This document shows positions 9,461 through 18,387 of a stretch of DNA of 64,000 nucleotides, piece after piece (position 1 is the first letter of the stretch; every line of letters begins with the position of its first letter). This DNA is from Colwellia sp. (lineage in GTDB: Bacteria > Pseudomonadota > Gammaproteobacteria > Enterobacterales > Alteromonadaceae). The DNA lies in the NCBI GenBank assembly GCA_002733765.1, contig NVWU01000014.1:66608-130607 (forward strand), read 5' to 3'. The translations under genes and the position numbers were made by a program. The notes beneath the pieces were generated by a model, which was given only the letters and a program-made list of their open reading frames with translations, was not told where the DNA came from and did no database searches.

Positions 9461-9500
9461 GTTACGAGTAAGAAAAGTGACGAGTTTCTAAGGGCCTTTA
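9461..9500 (+). repeat. Short dispersed repeat, copy 1 (TTACGAG type)
   Basis: TTACGAGTAAG, a short spacer, then GACGAGTTTCTAAGGGCC. It resembles 14625-14660 (TTACGAGCAAG, spacer, GACGAGTTTCGAAGCGCC). Both sit in gaps between genes of this locus. Confidence 0.4.
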
Positions 9501-9546
9501 TGCTTGGTCATTTGTTTTCATCGCTACTTACTCGCTACTGTTGTCG

Positions 9547-10587
9547 CTATTCTTTTACTTGTTCTTTTGCATATTGACGGTTTTTCTGTTTAAGTAATTT
9601 ATCCACATAACGAGCCATTTTGATTTTTTGTTTAATATTACTCTCTAGTATTTCTTCTATTTCTCTTAATACATTCTTTATATTTTCGACATTTTCATTA
9701 GAGTTGACCACTACTTGTTGTGATTGTGTTGTACTCGCTTGATTATTCGGTAACACTTGTGAACTCAATGAGCCTGTGAGCTCGCCAGACATTTCCAACG
9801 CTACTTCATTAATATCATCAATATCAAAACAAGTTAATTCCTCTAAAAAGCCAAAAAGTAATAAGCGATCGACAAAAATATTAATCTTACGAGGTACACC
9901 TAAGGTCTTTTCATGGATAGCTTCAAATGCAGCATCTGAAAACAAGGACTCTTTTTCGTAGCCAGCTTGCTGTAAGCGGTGATTTATATAGTTTTTTACC
10001 TCTTCTACGTTTAGTGCTTTAAGATGAGCAGAAGCGATAATGCGTTGTCTAAATTGCTCCATATTAGGTGCTTGAATAATATCTTTAAGCTCTTCTTGCC
10101 CAAGTAAAAAACTTTGTATTAGTGGCTTGTCATCGAGCTGAAAATTAGAGAGCATACGTAACTCCTCTACTGTTTCAGCAGGTAAGTTTTGTGCTTCATC
10201 AACTAATAATAAAGCTCTTTTTCCTTGCTTATGCAATTGAATTAAAAAGGTTTCAATGGAGCGGAGTACTTCTGCTTTACTGTTTCCTGTGAGGGGAATA
10301 TTAAATTCAGCGGCAACTAATTCCAATAGTTCGTCTGGAGATAATTTAGTAGTAACCAATTGTGCTGCAACTATTTTCTCGTCACCAATGGTCGCTAATA
10401 AATTTCGTGCTATGGTGGTTTTTCCTGTACCGATAGGGCCAGTAATCACAATAAAACCCTCACCTTGATCTAAGCCATATTGTAAATAAGATAAGGCACG
10501 TTGATGATGACTCGTGGCAAAGAAAAACCGTGGATCTGGGCTTAATTGAAAAGGACGTTCAGTAAAGCCGTAGTAACTTTCATACAT
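9547..10587 (-). CDS. XrtA/PEP-CTERM system-associated ATPase (ExeA-like)
   Basis: An AAA ATPase of 346 residues resembling ExeA/GspA. It opens with the family signature YYGFTERPFQLSPDPRFFF (about 5-23). Walker A GPIGTGKTT lies near residue 50 and Walker B LLLVDEAQNLP near 128. A lid region (GVPRKINIFVDRLLL, about 230) follows, then a variable Gln/Asn-rich tail and a charged, probably coiled, end. This family accompanies exosortase A EPS loci; a role in assembling or energising the envelope machine is inferred. It is the last gene of the minus-strand export cluster, starting 1 bp after the beta-barrel gene. The gap to the TPR gene on the other strand holds a short repeat. Confidence 0.9.
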   Translation of the reverse strand: MYESYYGFTERPFQLSPDPRFFFATSHHQRALSYLQYGLDQGEGFIVITGPIGTGKTTIARNLLATIGDEKIVAAQLVTTKLSPDELLELVAAEFNIPLTGNSKAEVLRSIETFLIQLHKQGKRALLLVDEAQNLPAETVEELRMLSNFQLDDKPLIQSFLLGQEELKDIIQAPNMEQFRQRIIASAHLKALNVEEVKNYINHRLQQAGYEKESLFSDAAFEAIHEKTLGVPRKINIFVDRLLLFGFLEELTCFDIDDINEVALEMSGELTGSLSSQVLPNNQASTTQSQQVVVNSNENVENIKNVLREIEEILESNIKQKIKMARYVDKLLKQKNRQYAKEQVKE

Positions 10588-10588
10588 G

Positions 10589-12094
10589 TTAAAATTCTTT
10601 TGTTATATTAATTATTGCGCGTACTTCATTGTAACTAAAGCGGTCAATGTTAGAATCACGGTTGACGTGTTGTACAGTAAAGTTGCAAGACAAAGCAGAG
10701 GCTAAATTTTTTGTGAAATTTGCTGAAATAGTGCGGTAATAGTCTTCTTGGCGACTACCTTCAGGATTATCTTTATCATAAATGGAATAATTAAACCTTG
10801 CTGATAACGAGAAGCTACTTTTGGGACTACTTGTACGTGTCACGTTTATGTTAGCGTCAAAAGTGTCATCGACTATATTACTTTCTAAACTCGTTCTTTC
10901 ATTTGTGGAAACACTCACACCAAATGATGTTCTTGATAATTGTAATTGAGAAGACCAAGCGAAACGTTTATTTAATGAAAATTCATTACTTTCTACTAGC
11001 TCAAGATCATCAGGAGTTACTTCTTGATAAGAGTTTCGATCAAACACTTCTAAACTTTCATCATAAGTAATTGAATTAGTGAGCCGTTTGGTTTTATGTT
11101 TGAAATCTATATTATAAGAATCCCCAAAAAAACGTTGGCTATAACCAAGTATTAAAGACGTTCTGGCAGAAGGCTCCCATTGTATTGACGCATCTAAATA
11201 GTCATCACTGACTGTTTCATCAGCAACAAAATTATAGGAAAGATCAATAATAATATGGGGGGTAGCTAGCCACCTTAATCCAGGCCCCCAAGATGAAGTG
11301 GTATTTAGAGCCTGGCCGACTCCTGTACCTTGAATATCCTCATCATAGTAGCGAACAAAAGGATTTAAATTCCAAGAAGTAATGGCACCGAAAAGTGCTT
11401 CAACTGTGTAGCTCTCACCGTCGTTGTTAGTAGACAGTTGCTTTCTTTTGTTATAATCAGCATTTAATTGCCAATAAACATGGCGAGCTGTATTGCCATT
11501 TTCGCTACTAAGTTGAGCCGTAAAGGCATTGTTGTCGCCAATGTTGTCTTCTGCTCTAGTAATAGAATAATTAACAGATGATGTTACTGAATAACTGCTA
11601 TTACCGAAATTATACTGTAAAGCAGTTGAGTAATTTTTTTGCTCAATAGTACCGCCTGAAACTATATCAGCGAATTCATTATTGGCATTATTTTGACTAA
11701 TATTAGCTACGTTAGCACTGGCGGTGACCAAAGGACCGTTACGCCAAAAAAAGTGTTGTCCATTAGCATTTAAGGTTCGAAAATCATTGTTAAGTTCACT
11801 ATCATGACTATACAAAGCGTAAATTCGAGTACCTGACCACTGCAAAGTTGTTAAACTAGAGCTATATTCAGCATCTAATCCTGCAATGGCTTGCGTTACA
11901 AAGCTTGATGTTGTACTTACAGGGGTTAACTCTACATTATCAGTAAAGGTTTCATCTAAATTTAAACTGGGTTTTAAATCCCAATCGCCAGCAACAGCGA
12001 GCGATGATGCCAGTGTTATAGACATCAATATACCTAGTTTAGTATATCGGTTGTTATTGATTATTTTTATTATACCCATAGCCGTAATAGCCAT
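10589..12094 (-). CDS. XrtA-associated outer-membrane beta-barrel protein (TIGR03016 type)
   Basis: About 501 residues. A signal peptide (KLGILMSITLASSLAVAGDW) is followed by many alternating-hydrophobic strands with aromatic girdles, ending in a strand with terminal Phe (FSYNEVRAIINITKEF) typical of outer-membrane insertion. It matches the PEP-CTERM-associated outer-membrane family found next to the ATPase and tyrosine kinase. It is a plausible outer-membrane pore or secretin-like partner for EPS. The frame opens at ATG 12100. I prefer ATG 12094 because AAGG then lies at normal distance; ATG 12079 is a third option. The start overlaps the end of the kinase gene by about 40 bp, implying translational coupling. 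Confidence 0.85.
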   Translation of the reverse strand: MAITAMGIIKIINNNRYTKLGILMSITLASSLAVAGDWDLKPSLNLDETFTDNVELTPVSTTSSFVTQAIAGLDAEYSSSLTTLQWSGTRIYALYSHDSELNNDFRTLNANGQHFFWRNGPLVTASANVANISQNNANNEFADIVSGGTIEQKNYSTALQYNFGNSSYSVTSSVNYSITRAEDNIGDNNAFTAQLSSENGNTARHVYWQLNADYNKRKQLSTNNDGESYTVEALFGAITSWNLNPFVRYYDEDIQGTGVGQALNTTSSWGPGLRWLATPHIIIDLSYNFVADETVSDDYLDASIQWEPSARTSLILGYSQRFFGDSYNIDFKHKTKRLTNSITYDESLEVFDRNSYQEVTPDDLELVESNEFSLNKRFAWSSQLQLSRTSFGVSVSTNERTSLESNIVDDTFDANINVTRTSSPKSSFSLSARFNYSIYDKDNPEGSRQEDYYRTISANFTKNLASALSCNFTVQHVNRDSNIDRFSYNEVRAIINITKEF

Positions 12095-12986
12095 ATCCAT
12101 CCTTTTTCGACATCACCGTTTTATTCATAACAAAACCGATAGCAATGTCGTCATCAAGCTGTGAAACTGCTCTTTTTACATCATTTAATTTTGTTTTTGA
12201 TTCTTCAACTACCACCACTGCTTGCCCAACCAAACTAGACAGAACAGGGGTTTCTGTTACACCTAATATTGGCGGACAATCAAAAATAACAAGTCGGTCA
12301 GGGTAACGCTGCGCCAACTCTTCGGCTAAAACTGCCATTTTTGTACTTGCTAATAATTCATTGGTTAAATGGTGTGGTTTACCCGCAGGAATTAATTTCA
12401 GATTGGGGATGTTTGTATTATAAATCACATCAGACAAAGAATGTACTTCATCAAGTAAGTATTCAAGTAACCCTTGTTTACTTTCAAATTCCAACTCTCG
12501 GTGTAGGCTTGGTCTTAAAACATCGGCATCAATAAGTAATACTGTTTTATCTTGTTCTAGGGCAATACTCAAGGCAAGGTTTATTGAAATAAAAGTTTTA
12601 CCTTCGTTTGCATTAGAGCTACTAACCATAATTAAGTTACTATGCTTTAATGTTTTAGCGGCGGGGCCAAAAGCATTGTTTAGCAGTTTACGTTTAATAT
12701 GGCGAAACTCTTCTTGTATATGATGAGCGCTATTAGCGTTATATATAAACCCTTTTTTGGTTAAGTGTTCGCCATTTAAAACAATAGTTTTTTTAGCTAT
12801 TTCAGTCGTTTTTTCTTCCTTAGAAACTGGAGTATTAGTGCTCTGAGTTGATGAGGGAAACTCAGACACTTTTGAATCATCAAATTGTTGTGAGCTTCTT
12901 TTTACGTTCGCTTCAAGCTCAATATTACCTTTTTTATTTTGCCCAGCTTGCTTTTGTTTGGCTAATGCCTTTTCTATAGTACTCAC
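12054..12986 (-). CDS. XrtA-associated tyrosine autokinase (BY-kinase)
   Basis: 310 residues. An N-terminal Lys/Gln/Ser-rich linker (1-95) precedes a bacterial tyrosine kinase domain. It has Walker A SSNANEGKTF (near 123), Walker A' LLIDADVLRP (near 152) and Walker B LVIFDCPPIL (near 232). The C-terminus is a tyrosine cluster (YGYYGYGYNKNNQ), the autophosphorylation tail of this family. It works with the Wzz-like protein encoded 3 bp upstream to control EPS chain length and export. Order and spacing (chain length, kinase, barrel, ATPase) match other exosortase A loci. Confidence 0.93.
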   Translation of the reverse strand: MSTIEKALAKQKQAGQNKKGNIELEANVKRSSQQFDDSKVSEFPSSTQSTNTPVSKEEKTTEIAKKTIVLNGEHLTKKGFIYNANSAHHIQEEFRHIKRKLLNNAFGPAAKTLKHSNLIMVSSSNANEGKTFISINLALSIALEQDKTVLLIDADVLRPSLHRELEFESKQGLLEYLLDEVHSLSDVIYNTNIPNLKLIPAGKPHHLTNELLASTKMAVLAEELAQRYPDRLVIFDCPPILGVTETPVLSSLVGQAVVVVEESKTKLNDVKRAVSQLDDDIAIGFVMNKTVMSKKDGYGYYGYGYNKNNQ

Positions 12987-12989
12987 GGC

Positions 12990-14579
12990 TTAAAATATCC
13001 TTTTTAGTGGTGCTTGAATGGCATCAGGAAATAAAAAATAACTCATAAACATAATAAAAATAACAAGTAATGATAGGTTTGAGATGACAAAAATAATTGT
13101 TTTCTTTCTATGCCATTTTTGCAATCCTAAATTTTGATTTGCTGACACAACCCCAAATACAGGTACACCAGTGGCTTTAGATAATTGAGAAGTAGAAGTC
13201 GCTACAGGTGATAATTGACTTAGTAGTAACGACAAGCCTATACCCGCACCAAGACCAACAAAAGTGACTAATATAAAGAATAATATTCGTTTAGGCCCTG
13301 ATGGTTTTGTAGCTGCCCTAGGAGGATCAATGACTTTAAATTGAATTTTATTGGTAGTTTGATCAGCTTGTTGTGCTAGTTGAGCGGTTTCTTGTCTATT
13401 TAACAATTGTTCGTACTTATTTTTAGTAATTTCATAACCGCGATTCAGTGCAACCAACTCTGCTTCAATTTCAGGAAGTACATGAATTTTATTTTCAAGT
13501 TCTTTAACTCTAGTTCGGTAATCGTTAGCTCTAACTTTTATTGAAGCAACCATATTTTCAAATTGATTAACTTGAATTTGTAATTGTTGAATAACAGGGT
13601 TTTGACTTGTTATCAATGTACTGCCATCTTTACTGCTAGTTATGTTTAAGTAATCATTTATTTCTTTAGTACGTTGTTTCTCTAAGTGAACTAAGCGCCT
13701 TTTCGCTTCAGCAACATCTGGATGTTTATCTGTATATCTTAGCTGTAAAGAGTCCAATGAAAGCTCTAATTCAGCGATACGATCATCATAGCTAGTTTTA
13801 ATTGAATTAGAGGTTTGAATTTTATTTTGTGAATTAGTTGACTGGGTTGGTACCGTTTTTAATTGCGCTTTAGCTGATTTAAGCTGAGTTTCACTTTCTA
13901 ACAAACTAAGTTCAATAACTTGCAATTGCTCTTTAGTAATATTGAGTTTGTTATAATAGCCGCCATACTGATCTGGCAGCATATTACTGTATTTTTGTTT
14001 AAAATCTGTTAAACGAGATTCTGAATTAGCAAGTCTATTTTCATATTCAGCTATTTGGCTTTTTAAGAATTTTTGTGCAGAGTCGGCATCTGTTCTATTT
14101 TCGCCAAGAGTATTCTCAATAAAAACAGTTAATGCAGACTGTACTACATTTTTAGCCATTTCAGGGTTTGTGTCTTCAAATGAAATGGTAAATATATTAT
14201 CTCTTCTACCTTGTTTTTTTATTTTAATATTATCTCTTAATCTTGATATAACACCTTCATACTGTTGAGGGTTTTCAGCTTGAATATCCATATCAGTCAT
14301 TCGTGATATACGCTCTAAATTTGGCCTACTCAATAAAGTTTTAACCATTAAATTGATCTGTATATCAGGATTAGTTTGAACAGTTAAACCTTTTAATAAA
14401 GGGGCTAAAATTGATTGGGTATCAGCATAAATACGTGCTTTAGATTGATAAATGTCTGGCATCATCGCGACTACACCCCAACCAATAGGGCATATTAACC
14501 AAGTTGATATAATGATATATCGACGTTTAATCCAAATTCCTTTTAAATAATCTATCAGATCATCAAATATTTCTTGCAT
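12990..14579 (-). CDS. XrtA system polysaccharide chain-length determinant (Wzz-like)
   Basis: An inner-membrane copolymerase of 529 residues. It has an N-terminal Wzz domain with the first membrane segment (YIIISTWLICPIGWGVVAMM, about 20-40) and a long periplasmic coiled-coil region (about 170-400, rich in Glu/Leu/Gln heptads). The second membrane segment is at about 434-457, after the Pro-rich PPRAATKPSGPKR motif typical of PCP proteins. A further C-terminal hydrophobic segment (about 495-515) is present. It lacks the kinase domain, which is supplied by the next gene. It sets EPS length and couples polymerisation to export. A 130-bp gap with a short repeat separates it from the export lipoprotein gene. 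Confidence 0.92.
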   Translation of the reverse strand: MQEIFDDLIDYLKGIWIKRRYIIISTWLICPIGWGVVAMMPDIYQSKARIYADTQSILAPLLKGLTVQTNPDIQINLMVKTLLSRPNLERISRMTDMDIQAENPQQYEGVISRLRDNIKIKKQGRRDNIFTISFEDTNPEMAKNVVQSALTVFIENTLGENRTDADSAQKFLKSQIAEYENRLANSESRLTDFKQKYSNMLPDQYGGYYNKLNITKEQLQVIELSLLESETQLKSAKAQLKTVPTQSTNSQNKIQTSNSIKTSYDDRIAELELSLDSLQLRYTDKHPDVAEAKRRLVHLEKQRTKEINDYLNITSSKDGSTLITSQNPVIQQLQIQVNQFENMVASIKVRANDYRTRVKELENKIHVLPEIEAELVALNRGYEITKNKYEQLLNRQETAQLAQQADQTTNKIQFKVIDPPRAATKPSGPKRILFFILVTFVGLGAGIGLSLLLSQLSPVATSTSQLSKATGVPVFGVVSANQNLGLQKWHRKKTIIFVISNLSLLVIFIMFMSYFLFPDAIQAPLKRIF

Positions 14580-14624
14580 TCTAATTTTTAACCTTTTGTT
14601 CGTCAGACTTAAATCAAACTTTTA

Positions 14625-14660
14625 ATTACGAGCAAGAATCGACGAGTTTCGAAGCGCCCA
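14625..14660 (+). repeat. Short dispersed repeat, copy 2 (TTACGAG type)
   Basis: TTACGAGCAAG, spacer, GACGAGTTTCGAAGCGCC, similar to 9461-9500. The same gap also holds AACTCGTTACGG (about 14690), so the element has a loosely inverted partner. Confidence 0.4.
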
Positions 14661-14709
14661 CATTATCGTAATCTTGCTTCGCAACTAATAACTCGTTACG
14701 GCCTTTATA

Positions 14710-15351
14710 TTAAAACCAAGCTTCTGGAATAATAATGATATCGCCTGGAAGCATATCAATGTTGGCACTAATTTCACCATCTTTTATTAATTCATCAATC
14801 ATAATATTATATTGTTTTTGTTGGCCATCTTCTATTCTAACTAAAACAGCATCATTTCCGTCAGCAAACTCCGTTAAGCCACCTACCTGAATCATTACAT
14901 CTAACAACGTCATGTGCTGTGTATAATTAATCGCTCGAGGTTGTGCAGCTTCGCCAATAACACGAATTTGTTCGCTGAAGGGGCCAACAAAGTTATTTAC
15001 AGTTACTGTAACAATGGGCTCTCTTAAATAAGTTGCTAATATTTCTTCGATTGAACGGGCTAGCTCTGTTGGTGTTTTACCTGCTACTTTTATGTCTTCA
15101 ACAAGTGAGGTAGTAATCATGCCATCGGGGCGAACAACAAATGAGCCTGAAACTTCAGGATTACGCCAAACAAATATATTAAGCACATCCCCAGAGCCTA
15201 TTAGGTATTTGTAAGAGTTAATATCTGCCGTATTAGAGGGGTGAAGTGTCGCCGTTGGTAAATTATTATTAGTAGTAGAGCATGCAGAAATAAGTTGCGC
15301 TAAAAGTAAAACAAATACTATTTTTAGCGAATTGGTAAATTTTTTATCCAT
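14710..15351 (-). CDS. XrtA system EPS export lipoprotein (Wza-like)
   Basis: A 213-residue outer-membrane polysaccharide export protein. The lipoprotein signal ends in a lipobox (AQLISAC). A polysaccharide export domain (YLIGSGDVLNIFVWRNPEVS, about 49-135) comes next. A SLBB-like beta-grasp part follows (GPFSEQIRVIGEAAQPRAI and MLPGDIIIIPEAWF at the end). It is shorter than E. coli Wza, as is usual for the exosortase-A type. It is divergent from the sugar transferase at 15563, and the 211-bp gap between them must hold both promoters. Confidence 0.93.
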   Translation of the reverse strand: MDKKFTNSLKIVFVLLLAQLISACSTTNNNLPTATLHPSNTADINSYKYLIGSGDVLNIFVWRNPEVSGSFVVRPDGMITTSLVEDIKVAGKTPTELARSIEEILATYLREPIVTVTVNNFVGPFSEQIRVIGEAAQPRAINYTQHMTLLDVMIQVGGLTEFADGNDAVLVRIEDGQQKQYNIMIDELIKDGEISANIDMLPGDIIIIPEAWF

Positions 15352-15562
15352 GGTTCATACCTTTAATATTAAAAATGATTTTTTAATTCAATTACCGACT
15401 AATTGTATTGTATTTTTTTCTGAGATGCACACATTTTAACAATCTCAAATAAAACGTTAACTTTGTGAATATTTTTGCTAGAATCATTTCTTTGTTTTAT
15501 GTGTTTATAAGTAATAAGACAAGCCATCATTAATTACAATTATCAAGGAAGTTAACTTCAAT

Positions 15563-16966
15563 ATGTCTAGCCCGAAATTTAGAGATTTACCACTGGCTAG
15601 TAAAACTCTGATTATTATTGAGTTTATATTACTCGCTGTTGCGTTGCCATCGACCCTTTATTTAAATGATTTAATTTCATTTGTCCGTGTTATTCCAATT
15701 ACTGATAATTACCTATTGGTATATGCACTCGTTTTTGCCCTGTTGAATCAATTGAGTTCTTTAGCATTAGGTTTGTATAACTCCAAACTAAGGGTGAATT
15801 TTCGCGGTGTGATTCGTCGGTTATTAATGTGTGTTGCGGTAACCTTTTTTATGTTAACCATGATAAACCCTTTTTATGGCGAACATATCTTACCGATTGA
15901 AATATTAGCATTGGCTTCTTTAGTTAGTTTTATTGTTATTAGTTTATTTCGCTATTTCACTTTTCAAGTAGACTTTTTTGGGTTTAATAAGCGAGTGGTT
16001 CTAGTACTTGGCGCAGGCGAGCGAGCTTCTATCATTGAAACAAGAATGCGCAGAAATGTTGACAGGCAAAATTTTTCTGTGCATGGATACATTATTATGG
16101 ACGGTGACTTAGAAGAAGGTATTAAGGAAGAAACGCGTATATCTCTTGAAGGTTCACTCGTTAATTATGCGCTAGAACATGGTATTGATGAAATTGTAGT
16201 TGCTAGTGATGAGCGACGTAATAATTTGCCCGTAGATGAATTGTTTGCTTGTAAAATTCGCGGAGTCGAAATTACCGAAATTTTAGATTTTATCGAACGT
16301 GAAACGGGACAAATAGCGGTTAATCTTATTTACCCTAGTTGGGTGATTTATTCTAATGGTTTTGCCTCGGTAAATTATTTACGAAACTCTTTAGATTGGA
16401 TTTTTAATGCGGTTATGGCAATAGTACTTTTTATTATTACTTGGCCAGTGATGTTGATCACTATTATGCTGATGAAACTTGATGAAGGCTTACGTGCCCC
16501 TATCTTTTATTTTCAAGAGCGGGTAGGTGTTGATGGCGAACCGTTCAAAATTATTAAGTTTAGAAGTATGCGCCTTGATGCTGAAAAATTTGGTGCACAA
16601 ATGGCGAGTGAAGACGATCCCAGAATTACTAGAATAGGTAATTATCTACGTAAATATCGTATTGATGAGTTACCACAAATGTACAATGTGATTCGTGGTG
16701 ATATGGGTTTTGTTGGCCCTAGGCCGGAACGCCCTGAGTTTGTTCAAAGCTTAATTAAAAATATTCCTTATTATAATGAACGTCATAATGTTAAACCGGG
16801 TTTAACTGGCTGGGCACAATTAAAGTACCCTTACGGCGCTACAGAGGCAGATTCATTAGAAAAATTGAAATATGATCTTTATTATATTAAACATCGTAGT
16901 TTTTTGCTTGATTTGCTTATTCTTGTACGCACGGTAGAAATAGTATTATTTGGTAAAGGAAGGTAA
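15563..16966 (+). CDS. Priming undecaprenyl-phosphate sugar transferase (EpsB type, PEP-CTERM associated)
   Basis: 467 residues. Four to five N-terminal membrane segments (about 15-130) and a Rossmann-like cytoplasmic part (VVLVLGAGERASIIETR, about 143) precede the bacterial sugar-transferase domain (about 275-467). That domain shows the membrane hairpin plus PIFYFQERVGVDGEPFKI, FRSMRLDAE, RKYRIDELPQMYNV, FVGPRPERPEF and VKPGLTGWAQLKYPYG. It transfers a hexose-1-phosphate to undecaprenyl phosphate to start EPS repeat-unit synthesis. AAGGAAG lies before ATG 15563. It matches the TIGR03013 type that marks exosortase A loci. Confidence 0.93.
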   Translation: MSSPKFRDLPLASKTLIIIEFILLAVALPSTLYLNDLISFVRVIPITDNYLLVYALVFALLNQLSSLALGLYNSKLRVNFRGVIRRLLMCVAVTFFMLTMINPFYGEHILPIEILALASLVSFIVISLFRYFTFQVDFFGFNKRVVLVLGAGERASIIETRMRRNVDRQNFSVHGYIIMDGDLEEGIKEETRISLEGSLVNYALEHGIDEIVVASDERRNNLPVDELFACKIRGVEITEILDFIERETGQIAVNLIYPSWVIYSNGFASVNYLRNSLDWIFNAVMAIVLFIITWPVMLITIMLMKLDEGLRAPIFYFQERVGVDGEPFKIIKFRSMRLDAEKFGAQMASEDDPRITRIGNYLRKYRIDELPQMYNVIRGDMGFVGPRPERPEFVQSLIKNIPYYNERHNVKPGLTGWAQLKYPYGATEADSLEKLKYDLYYIKHRSFLLDLLILVRTVEIVLFGKGR

Positions 16967-16999
16967 TCCCCGGCATTTCGGTAGTTACTTAAGCTGGCT

Positions 17000-17400
17000 A
17001 CCATGGATGGTACTTATTAGAGAAGGCAGGTCGCATATTCCCCTTTGCGACCGAGATTTTTATCTAATTGATAAGTAATATAAGCACCCATACCATCATT
17101 TAGCCCTCTGCCTGCAAATATCATTGTACGGATGAATTATAATCAACAGATTGTGCTTTAGTGTTAAATAAGATGGATCTACGCTGATACAATGCCCACC
17201 AACTAAATCAGGATGAAAGGGGAAAAACTCCATTTTGTTCCCGCTACTTCTAATGTCGCGTCGTTACCACCTTGTAACTCTTTTACTCTAGCCTGATTAA
17301 TATCAAAGCCTATCACTTCAAATTTTTATCAAACTCTACCGCTAAAGGTAAACCGACATAACCTAAACCATGATGGTGATTTTTTATTATTTTTATCAAT
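17000..17400 (-). pseudogene. Remnant of a TviB/WbpA-type nucleotide-sugar 6-dehydrogenase
   Basis: This fills most of the 437-bp gap. On the minus strand conceptual translation gives GLGYVGLPLAV (17335-17370), a frame break, then EVIGFDINQARVKELQGG and DATLEV. It joins directly to AGTKWSFSPFHPDLVGGHC and ISVDPSYLT, then after another break AGRGLNDGMGAYI. These are the N-terminal NAD-binding motif and a C-terminal part of UDP-HexNAc dehydrogenases, with roughly 200 internal codons deleted and several frameshifts. It is not functional. The intact ugd at 58812-60155 belongs to a different subfamily. Confidence 0.8.
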
Positions 17401-17403
17401 ACG

Positions 17404-18387
17404 TTATTTTGATTTTGCACTTAAAATCATTTCTTTAAATATTCTTTCATTAAAAGGCCGATCTATTGGAAATCGTCCCATTTCAAAACGATTCTCATTA
17501 AGGTTCTTGTTTATCAGGGTATTAAATGAAAATGCTAACTTATAACCGCTAGATGAAATAGCCCCACACATACTCTTATTATAAGTTGTAGAATTACCAA
17601 CGGGATAAGATAAACTATTAATTGTATTAGATAAATTTAGCTCGATTAAACGTTTAGATTCTTTAAGCTCAAAATTAAGCTCAGCCTCAGATAAACAAGA
17701 GAAAACTTTATGGGTATGCGAATGGGAACCAATCGTCATATTGTTTTTTACCATTTCTGCAATTTGTTGCCATGTCATAAATATATCTTTTATTTCATTT
17801 CGACAAATTTTTTTCGATGTCAATGCCCTTAATTCATCTAATTGACTTTCAATTAAAGAAGGATTTTTTTTGATTTGCTGTAAAGCATTACGAATGTTTT
17901 GGCGAGATGGTTTTTTATCAATAGTTAAAGCATGATGCCATGGGGTAAGTTTTATGGTTTTATTTGCCAGCTGTCTAATATGCCAGGCAATTTCATCCCA
18001 CCATGGAATAAGATTAGAGTTTATTAAGTTGGTTGTAATAAAAAAAGTAGCAGGTAACTTTAATGACTTTAATAGTGGGAAAGCAACATGATAATTATCA
18101 CTATAGCCATCATCAAAGGTAATTAGTGCTAATGCTTCTTTAATGGGAATGTTTTTTTCAGCAATATCATTAACTTCATCAAGAGAAACAACTCTAAAAT
18201 TATTTTTTATAAAAAAAAGGTACTTTTCAAAGTTTTCAGCGTCACAAGAAAATACACAAGGATCATAGCTTGTTTCTTGCCATGCACCAATGCGGTGAAA
18301 GTTAAAACAATAAAGTCCATTATTTAAAAAAGGCCATAAGACTGTTGATAAATTAAGCCGTTTAATAAGCTGATGTTTTACGTTCAT
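17404..18387 (-). CDS. Polysaccharide deacetylase family protein
   Basis: A 327-residue NodB-homology protein. LALITFDDGYSDNYHVAFPL (about 90-110) carries the catalytic/metal Asp pair, LPATFFITT follows, and the metal-binding GSHSHTH lies near 222. SLSYPVGN is the later substrate-side motif. There is no clear signal peptide, so it probably acts in the cytoplasm or at the inner face on a lipid-linked sugar, removing N-acetyl groups. It is the last gene of the long minus-strand operon and overlaps the 18384-19568 gene by 4 bp. The substrate is unknown. Confidence 0.87.
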   Translation of the reverse strand: MNVKHQLIKRLNLSTVLWPFLNNGLYCFNFHRIGAWQETSYDPCVFSCDAENFEKYLFFIKNNFRVVSLDEVNDIAEKNIPIKEALALITFDDGYSDNYHVAFPLLKSLKLPATFFITTNLINSNLIPWWDEIAWHIRQLANKTIKLTPWHHALTIDKKPSRQNIRNALQQIKKNPSLIESQLDELRALTSKKICRNEIKDIFMTWQQIAEMVKNNMTIGSHSHTHKVFSCLSEAELNFELKESKRLIELNLSNTINSLSYPVGNSTTYNKSMCGAISSSGYKLAFSFNTLINKNLNENRFEMGRFPIDRPFNERIFKEMILSAKSK

